The notes under the pieces were generated by a model. That model was not told the DNA's origin. It searched no databases and saw nothing but the letters and a program-made list of their open reading frames with translations. Position numbers and translations under genes: made by a program. Shown here in pieces: positions 7,251 through 11,721 of a DNA stretch of 11,721 bases (the first letter of the stretch is position 1; each line of letters starts with the position of its first letter). This DNA comes from Chloroflexota bacterium. Lineage in GTDB: Bacteria > Chloroflexota > Anaerolineae > Thermoflexales > Thermoflexaceae. The stretch spans positions 1-11,721 of the forward strand of contig JAUQQB010000051.1 of assembly GCA_030550075.1 (NCBI GenBank), written 5' to 3'.

Positions 7251-7272
7251 GGGGCGAAAGGTTTTTCGCCCC
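7251..7272. repeat. Interspersed inverted repeat, GGGGCGAAA-GGTT-TTTCGCCCC
   Basis: A perfect 9-bp inverted repeat with a 4-base centre, flanked by TAT and TACC. A degenerate relative lies upstream of the adaptor gene (about 11313-11334). Short elements of this GGGGCGA...TCGCCCC type are often dispersed in intergenic DNA of some bacteria and behave like REP or miniature elements. Two copies in this window support, but do not prove, a dispersed family. Confidence 0.55.
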
Positions 7273-7350
7273 TACCTGCCGAAAACCGTGAGGGGATCGA
7301 ATCGGACATAAGCCTCAGGGCCTGCGTACACGGATCTGAACGGAAACAAT

Positions 7351-7412
7351 CAGGCAGCCGGAATGCCTCCTGGCATTCAGTGCTTGCCTGAAAATGCCCT
7401 AACGATGGGGCA
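7351..7412. other. Nested hairpin structure downstream of the exporter ATPase
   Basis: CAGGCA (7351-7356) pairs with TGCCTG (7385-7390). Enclosed between them is a perfect 7-bp hairpin with a 4-base loop, GAATGCC-TCCT-GGCATTC (7361-7378). A second small stem TGCCC/GGGCA (7395-7399 with 7408-7412) follows. On the minus strand the structure runs into ATTGTTTCC, so it may act as a weak terminator or 3' stabiliser of the exporter mRNA, about 130 bases after its stop. The role is inferred. Confidence 0.45.
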
Positions 7413-7522
7413 ATGCCTGCTTAAGCACTTCACATAGCATACAATCTGTTCCTTAAGCAAAGCTGAGCAAGAGAGAAAGTGGGTTGCTCCGACTTAAACG
7501 TTTTTCACCTGCGAGGCAATGC

Positions 7523-8239
7523 CTATGCCCCATCTTCGATGATCCGCTCCTCCGGTGGAACCGGCTCATCCCCCACGATTAAACCATCCTGAATGCGCAC
7601 GATGCGCTCCGCGTGACGAGCCACAAAGGGATCATGCGTCACCACCACCAGGGTAATCCCCCGCTCTCGGTTCAGCCGCTGGAACAGCGCCAGGATCTCC
7701 CGCCCCGTTCGGCTATCCAGGTTGCCGGTGGGCTCATCGGCCAGGATCACGGCCGGCTCCGTCACCAGGGCTCGCGCGATGGCCACCCGCTGCTGCTGGC
7801 CGCCGGAGAGCTCATTGGGGCGATGGTGCAGGCGATCCCCCAGACCTACCAGTTCCAGCACCTGTCGGGCCCGCTTCCGGCGATCCCGGGCGCCCCGGTA
7901 AATCAGTGGGAGCTCGACGTTCTGCAAAGCCGTTGCCCGGGGAAGCAGGTTAAAAGTCTGAAAGACAAAGCCGATTTTGCGATTTCGGATATCCGCCAAT
8001 TGATTGTCGGAAAGACGGGAGACATCCTGTCCTTCTAGAAAATATTGGCCCCGCGTGGGTGTATCCAGACAGCCCAGCAGGTTCATTAGGGTCGATTTAC
8101 CGGAACCCGAAGGGCCCATAATCGCTACGAATTCTCCTCGTCGGATCACAAGATCGATCCCCCGCAAGGCAGGGACCTCGACTTTGCCCATCCGATAGAT
8201 CTTCTCGACTTTTTCCATAACCATCAGCGGATCTCCCAT
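7523..8239 (-). CDS. ABC transporter ATP-binding protein (MacB/LolD type)
   Basis: A 238-residue nucleotide-binding subunit of the MacB/LolD/FtsE class. It powers the neighbouring FtsX-like permease. All ATPase motifs are intact: Walker A GPSGSGKST (42-50), Q-loop Gln94 in FVFQTFNLLP, signature LSGGQ (144-148), Walker B VILADEP (164-170) with Glu169 as the catalytic base, D-loop NLDS (173-176) and H-loop His202. ADEPTGNLDS is typical of this subfamily. The ATG at 8239 is supported by GGGAGG six bases upstream and by family alignment; an upstream in-frame ATG would add 56 residues of low-complexity, non-ABC sequence. It is the last gene of the exporter cluster, separated from the permease by about 220 bases. 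Confidence 0.95.
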   Translation of the reverse strand: MGDPLMVMEKVEKIYRMGKVEVPALRGIDLVIRRGEFVAIMGPSGSGKSTLMNLLGCLDTPTRGQYFLEGQDVSRLSDNQLADIRNRKIGFVFQTFNLLPRATALQNVELPLIYRGARDRRKRARQVLELVGLGDRLHHRPNELSGGQQQRVAIARALVTEPAVILADEPTGNLDSRTGREILALFQRLNRERGITLVVVTHDPFVARHAERIVRIQDGLIVGDEPVPPEERIIEDGA

Positions 8240-8459
8240 CCTTAACCTCCCGTCGTTGTCTTGAACAGCTTTATCGCCGCTTTTCTCAGAGCGTGTAGTG
8301 GGGCCGGTGGTGAAGCCGTCTGCCCTACCACCCCATCCCTCAAACTTGTAACAGAGTGAAATTGGATCCTCTGCCCAGAGGCGGAATGGTTTCCCCTTCC
8401 TAAACATGAAGTAAGCTCAGAAGAGGAGAACTTCCGATCGAGGGCAACAATCCCTCGCA
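8240..8459. other. Spacer between permease and ATPase genes, with stop-proximal hairpin
   Basis: This gap is unusually long for two subunits of one transporter. Two bases past the permease stop the minus strand forms CGAGGG-ATTGTTG-CCCTCG (8439-8457), a 6-bp stem without a following T-run. A second small stem, CCTCT-GGGC-AGAGG, lies at 8368-8381. No convincing promoter or gene was found. Hairpins here could tune relative subunit expression or stabilise processed mRNA; this is inference. Confidence 0.4.
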
Positions 8460-9701
8460 CTACTCGTATCGAAGGGCCTCGATGGGATTCATGGAAGCAG
8501 CCCGGATTGCCGGATAAATCCCGAAGAACACCCCCACGGCGACCGCGAACAGCAGCGCCAGGAGAATAATGTCCCCCTGCACAACCGGGCGCAAGGTGCC
8601 GGTGCCCACCGGGATCCCACGGATGAGCTGGGCGGCGCCGATCCCCAGCCCCATTCCCACCAAGCCGCCCAGGCCGCTCAGGGTCACCGCCTCGCTAAGG
8701 AACTGCATCAGGATATCCCGCCGCCGGGCCCCCACCGCCTTCCGCAGGCCGATCTCCCGCGTCCGCTCCGTCACCGAAACCAGCATAATGTTCATAATCC
8801 CGATGCCGCCCACAATCAGGGAGATCGCCGCAATGGCTCCCAGAAAGAGCGTGAGGGTTCCGGTGATCTGGGCAGAGGTCTGGATCAGATCCTGCTGGCT
8901 GACCAGCGTGAAGTCATCGTCATCCCCATCCAGCAGCCGGTGGCGCTCCCGCAAAGCCGTGCGGATCGCCCCCATCACAGCCGGCATTTGATCCGCCCCA
9001 TTGGCCTGAACCAGGATCTGAGAGACCACCTCGCTGCCCCGGAACTGGCCACCCCGCGCCAGCCGCTGGGTCGCCGTGCTCAACGGCACGAAGACCTGAT
9101 TGTCCAGACTCCCAAAGCCGGTTCCCCCCACAGGAGCGAGAACCCCAATGACGCGGAACGGAATGTTGTTGAGGCGGATGAACTGTCCGACAGGGTCCCC
9201 TTCCGGGAACAGCTGGGCCGCCACATTAGCCCCGAGCACAGCCAACGCCATCCCGGTTTCGACCTGGGTCTGGGAGAGGAGATCCCCGCTGGCCGCCTGG
9301 AGGCCGCGGATGGCAAAAAACTCCGGCGTTACGCCATACACCGGAATCCGCAGGTTGTTCCGCTGGTAAACAATCTGCGCGCTGGCCTGAAAGACGGGGG
9401 CCACTGCCACCACGCCGGGCAGATCCCGCAACGCCTGAGCGTCCTCATACGTCAGGGTGGGCGCTGAGCCGGGCGACTGAGCAATGCCGCCCACCCGAAC
9501 GGCCCCCGGGGTCACGAAGATCAGATTTGTCCCGATTCGCTCAATCTGCGAACGGATCGCAACCTGGGTTCCCCGCCCGATGCTCATCAACGCGATCACA
9601 GAGGCCACGCCAATGATCACCCCCAGCATGGTCAGGGCAGATCGCATTTTGTTCGCCGCCAGACTGGAGAGGGCGGTCCGAAAAGCCTCTATAACGCTCA
9701 T
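8460..9701 (-). CDS. ABC transporter permease, MacB/FtsX family
   Basis: A 413-residue integral membrane protein with the MacB topology of four helices: about 21-42, 283-308, 336-361 and 377-398. A large extracytoplasmic domain (about 43-282) lies between helices 1 and 2 and corresponds to the MacB periplasmic core. The conserved cytoplasmic segment ERTREIGLRKAVGA (312-325), which couples to the ATPase, and the C-terminal NPIEALRYE are present. Such systems act as mechanotransmission exporters of antibiotics, peptides or lipids rather than classic channels. Here permease and ATPase are separate genes, unlike the fused E. coli MacB. The ATG is supported by GGAGG five bases upstream. The adaptor gene lies 155 bases upstream on the same strand. 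The substrate is unknown. Confidence 0.95.
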   Translation of the reverse strand: MSVIEAFRTALSSLAANKMRSALTMLGVIIGVASVIALMSIGRGTQVAIRSQIERIGTNLIFVTPGAVRVGGIAQSPGSAPTLTYEDAQALRDLPGVVAVAPVFQASAQIVYQRNNLRIPVYGVTPEFFAIRGLQAASGDLLSQTQVETGMALAVLGANVAAQLFPEGDPVGQFIRLNNIPFRVIGVLAPVGGTGFGSLDNQVFVPLSTATQRLARGGQFRGSEVVSQILVQANGADQMPAVMGAIRTALRERHRLLDGDDDDFTLVSQQDLIQTSAQITGTLTLFLGAIAAISLIVGGIGIMNIMLVSVTERTREIGLRKAVGARRRDILMQFLSEAVTLSGLGGLVGMGLGIGAAQLIRGIPVGTGTLRPVVQGDIILLALLFAVAVGVFFGIYPAIRAASMNPIEALRYE

Positions 9702-9856
9702 CCTCGCCTCCTTCCTCCTCCCTGCCTGCGCCTCTCAGGCTGCTCTCCTCTCCACACAGACGATCCGATCTTTTTCCTCGCCTCACGATCTTGTAAGGCG
9801 CGAGAATTTATGATGGATCGGGGGGCGTGCCCTAATCATCATCCCTGGCTTCGTTT

Positions 9857-11266
9857 CTATCGGAAGATCCCCGGGCCGAAGAAGACGGGGCCGGGGACAC
9901 GGGTGCTCGAAGCGGGAGCTGTAGAGGCCGACAGGACCACCACGTCCCCCTCTTGCAACCCATCCAGGATCTCCACCATGGTATCGCCGCGCAGCCCCAC
10001 GCGCACCGGGATCTGTTCCGTCTGATCCCCTCGCAAGACGGTCACAAAGGTCTGCCCGCCTCGGGTGGTCAGGGCCCGTCGTGGGACTACCAGCGCGTTC
10101 TCCCGCCGGGCCACCGTGATCCGAACCTGAACGGTCATCCCGGCCCGCACGGACGGCGGATGTTCCTCCAGCGCAATGGTTACCGGGAAGTTCACCACGC
10201 CCTGGCTCTGGACACCAATCGGCGCGATCGCGATCACCTTTCCCTTCAACCGGGTATCCGGCATGGCCTCGGGGGTGATCTCCGCCTCCTGCTCCAGCGC
10301 CACCTGCGCGACATCCACCTCGGCGAGGTTCACCGCGACCTCCAGGCGGTTCAGATCGGCCAGAGTGATGGCCGGGCCGCTGGCTCCGGCCGTGCCGCCT
10401 TCCACGATGTTCACCGCCGCCACCACCCCATCCACCGGCGCCACCAGCCGGGCCTGCTCCAGGCGCAGCTGAAGCTGCCGCACGGCGATCTCCGCCTGCT
10501 CCACCTGATACTGGGCCAGCTGGATATCCAGATCTGGATCCTGGGCCTGCAGGCGGATCAGGTTCGCCCGCGCCTGGGCCAGCGCGGCCTCCGCGGCCTT
10601 CAGCTGCTGCTCGCTGGGTCCGGATTGAGCTTTCTCCGCCTGCAGACGGGCGATCTCCACCTGCAGCTCGGATTGACCGACCCGTGCCTGCGCCAGCTGC
10701 AGATCCACCTGGGACGAACCCGGCATCCCCGCGGTCTTATCCCGGCTCAGCTGGGCCTGCCAGAGCGCGTTCCTGGCCACCTCGTAGTTCAGTCGCGCGA
10801 TCTCCAGATCGCGAGGATCCGGCCCGGCTTTCAGGGCCTCCAGGCTGGCCTGGGCATTCGCCAGCGCCGCCTGCGCGGCGGCCACATCCGCCGGCCGCGA
10901 GCGAGCGGTAGCCCGGGTCTGAGCCAGCCGGGCCTGGGCGATCTTCAGGTTGATCTGGGCATTCTGCAATTGTAGTTCCAGATCCCGCGTGTCCAGCTCC
11001 GCCAGGACCTGGCCGGCCTTCACCGAATCTCCAACCTGAACATACACCTTGCGGACGATCCCGGATTGCGGGAAAGAGAGATTGACCAGGGTGTGCGGTT
11101 GGAGATTCCCGGAGCCACTGACATAAACTTCCAGCGTATCCCGCCGAACCCGATAGACCGTGCTCTGGCCCTGTCCGGTCTGCGCCGCAGAGGAGCTTCC
11201 GCACGCAGTGGCCATGGAGAGGACCAGGAACAGAAAAGCGGCAATGCCTCCCCAACGCTTAACCAT
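9857..11266 (-). CDS. MacA/HlyD-type efflux adaptor lipoprotein
   Basis: A 469-residue membrane-fusion-type adaptor. Residues 1-21 are a lipoprotein signal ending ATAC, with Cys22 as the anchor. A first half-lipoyl motif (about 50-95, containing SGIVRKVYVQVGDSVKAGQ) leads into a long Ala/Gln/Leu-rich coiled-coil region (about 95-275). The second half-lipoyl (ARLVAPVDGVV, 272-282) and beta-barrel and membrane-proximal domains follow (about 300-450). Helix breaks near 147-153, 178-186 and 243-247 suggest a longer, kinked hairpin than in E. coli MacA. It should couple the permease to substrate capture outside the membrane. The ATG at 11266 is preferred because AAGGAGG lies seven bases upstream and a good signal peptide begins there. 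A longer in-frame start would read 39 residues through a palindromic repeat. Confidence 0.93.
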   Translation of the reverse strand: MVKRWGGIAAFLFLVLSMATACGSSSAAQTGQGQSTVYRVRRDTLEVYVSGSGNLQPHTLVNLSFPQSGIVRKVYVQVGDSVKAGQVLAELDTRDLELQLQNAQINLKIAQARLAQTRATARSRPADVAAAQAALANAQASLEALKAGPDPRDLEIARLNYEVARNALWQAQLSRDKTAGMPGSSQVDLQLAQARVGQSELQVEIARLQAEKAQSGPSEQQLKAAEAALAQARANLIRLQAQDPDLDIQLAQYQVEQAEIAVRQLQLRLEQARLVAPVDGVVAAVNIVEGGTAGASGPAITLADLNRLEVAVNLAEVDVAQVALEQEAEITPEAMPDTRLKGKVIAIAPIGVQSQGVVNFPVTIALEEHPPSVRAGMTVQVRITVARRENALVVPRRALTTRGGQTFVTVLRGDQTEQIPVRVGLRGDTMVEILDGLQEGDVVVLSASTAPASSTRVPGPVFFGPGIFR

Positions 11267-11312
11267 CGTCGACCTCCTTCGCGTTTCCTCACAGATAGAC
11301 GCGCCCAGCATA

Positions 11313-11334
11313 GGGGTGAAAAATTTTTCGCCTT
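11313..11334. repeat. Degenerate copy of the GGGGCGAAA-type inverted repeat
   Basis: GGGGTGAAAAATTTTTCGCC has a perfect 12-bp core palindrome GAAAAATTTTTC (11318-11329). The arms extend outward with one T/G mismatch and GG/CC pairs. It resembles the perfect element at 7251-7272 in both arms. It sits about 50 bases upstream of the adaptor ATG, between the haem-binding gene and the exporter, where it could act as a hairpin or binding site. Confidence 0.45.
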
Positions 11335-11407
11335 GCCGTGAGTTTGGAATATTCCCGGGCGGCCTCATGCGCAGCGCTTTCATGGTGCCTGACTTTTCCG
11401 CTCAGCC

Positions 11408-11721
11408 CTAACGGGCGAGCATCTCCTGGAAGCTCTGGATGAGCAACTCCCTCTCCAGGGCGCTCAGGCGGGCCTCCGGATGCATCAGCAGGTAATCCTC
11501 CGGGGGCATGGTGCCATTGCGGATCACCTGGGCGATCTCTTCCGCCAGCCGTGCTTTCCGTGCTGCCGGGAGCTGGCTCAAATCCATCTCCGATAGATTG
11601 AACGCCTGACGACCCTCATTCACGTGGTTCACCACCAGCCATGAAGCCGGCGCGATCGCGGTATACCACGGCCATCGAGTCTCGTTGCTATGACAATCCG
11701 CGCACGCCCGCTGCCACAGGA
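11408..11721 (-). CDS. Haem-binding domain protein, C-terminal part (5' end outside window)
   Basis: The open frame enters from the right edge and gives 103 residues. It begins with LWQRACADCHSNETRWPWY and continues through APASWLVVNHVNEGRQAF to LSALERELLIQSF. This is the pattern of the small Haem_bd domain family: one CxxCH c-type haem motif (11690-11704), the following SNETRWPWY segment, and the V-x-x-G-R-x-x-F and TMPPxxY motifs. Such proteins usually have an N-terminal membrane anchor, here outside the window. The protein would sit outside the cytoplasmic membrane and carry one covalently bound haem. Its stop lies 141 bases upstream of the adaptor start on the same strand, so co-transcription with the exporter is possible. 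Confidence 0.88.
   Translation of the reverse strand, partial: LWQRACADCHSNETRWPWYTAIAPASWLVVNHVNEGRQAFNLSEMDLSQLPAARKARLAEEIAQVIRNGTMPPEDYLLMHPEARLSALERELLIQSFQEMLAR

Larger units (their letters stand above)
7136..7522. other. Intergenic region with repeats and nested hairpins
   Basis: No gene is seen. The gap carries the GGGGCGAAA inverted repeat (7251-7272), a nested hairpin group (7351-7412) and a 10-bp palindrome TGCTTAAGCA (7418-7427). It also has a 10-bp direct repeat GGCAATGCCT at 7409-7418 and 7515-7524, the second copy overlapping the ATPase stop codon. A promoter for the YceI gene should lie near 7150-7230; TATAAC and TAATAC occur there on the minus strand, but without a convincing -35. 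Confidence 0.5.

Noticed and set aside
8240..8407. 56-residue N-terminal extension of the ABC ATPase
   Set aside because: The extension has no ABC-family similarity and crosses small hairpins. The ATG at 8239 has a good ribosome-binding site and starts at the usual family position.
8242..8460. 72-codon open frame between permease and ATPase genes, starting at a GTG that overlaps the permease stop
   Set aside because: Translation coupling would be attractive, but the product has mixed unremarkable composition, its start lies inside or next to a hairpin, and no ribosome-binding site is seen.
9702..9856. Possible terminator between adaptor and permease genes
   Set aside because: The best stem (CTCGC...GCGAG) needs a bulge and a long loop and has no T-run, so the two genes are more likely co-transcribed.
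11267..11383. 39-residue N-terminal extension of the adaptor protein
   Set aside because: It reads through the palindromic repeat and would bury the lipoprotein signal peptide. The ATG at 11266 has a strong AAGGAGG.

Overview
The window looks like a stretch of a high-GC, probably thermophilic bacterial chromosome. Protein style suggests Chloroflexota: lipoproteins with long Pro/Thr/Ser linkers, ABC exporters with a lipoprotein adaptor, a tiny Flp-type pilin, and short GGGGCGAAA-type inverted repeats between genes. This assignment is inference, because no rRNA or other phylogenetic marker is present. Genes are GC-rich. Two gaps (about 1-555 and 2360-2860) are visibly AT-richer.

Layout, left to right. 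(i) 52-201, minus: a 49-residue Flp/Fap-type pilin precursor, preceded by a -10-like hexamer and two tandem copies of an 11-bp motif. (ii) 556-1398, minus: an eIF-2B alpha/beta/delta family protein, divergent from (iii) 1632-2210, plus: a class I SAM-dependent methyltransferase. The gap between these two contains a perfect 14-bp palindrome. (iv) 2282-2358, minus: tRNA-Arg (anticodon TCT, CCA encoded), with a recognisable promoter and a rho-independent terminator. (v) 2862-6323, plus: a full-length transcription-repair coupling factor Mfd with a strong terminator. (vi) 6401-7135, minus: a YceI-family lipoprotein. (vii) 7523-11266, minus: a MacAB-type exporter in the order adaptor, permease, ATPase. 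(viii) 11408-11721, minus: the C-terminal part of a haem-binding-domain protein with a CxxCH motif, cut by the window edge and directly upstream of the exporter.

The exporter genes form one functional unit: the ATPase energises the FtsX/MacB-type permease, and the lipid-anchored adaptor extends it outside the membrane. The haem-binding protein and the YceI lipoprotein flank it on the same strand, so the right third of the window is a cell-envelope block. The left half mixes housekeeping genes (mfd, tRNA) with a pilin gene. No CRISPR array, transposase, phage gene or clearly new multi-gene system is visible. The most useful extras are the short pilin gene, its unusual tandem-site promoter region, and several palindromic or repeat elements in the gaps.
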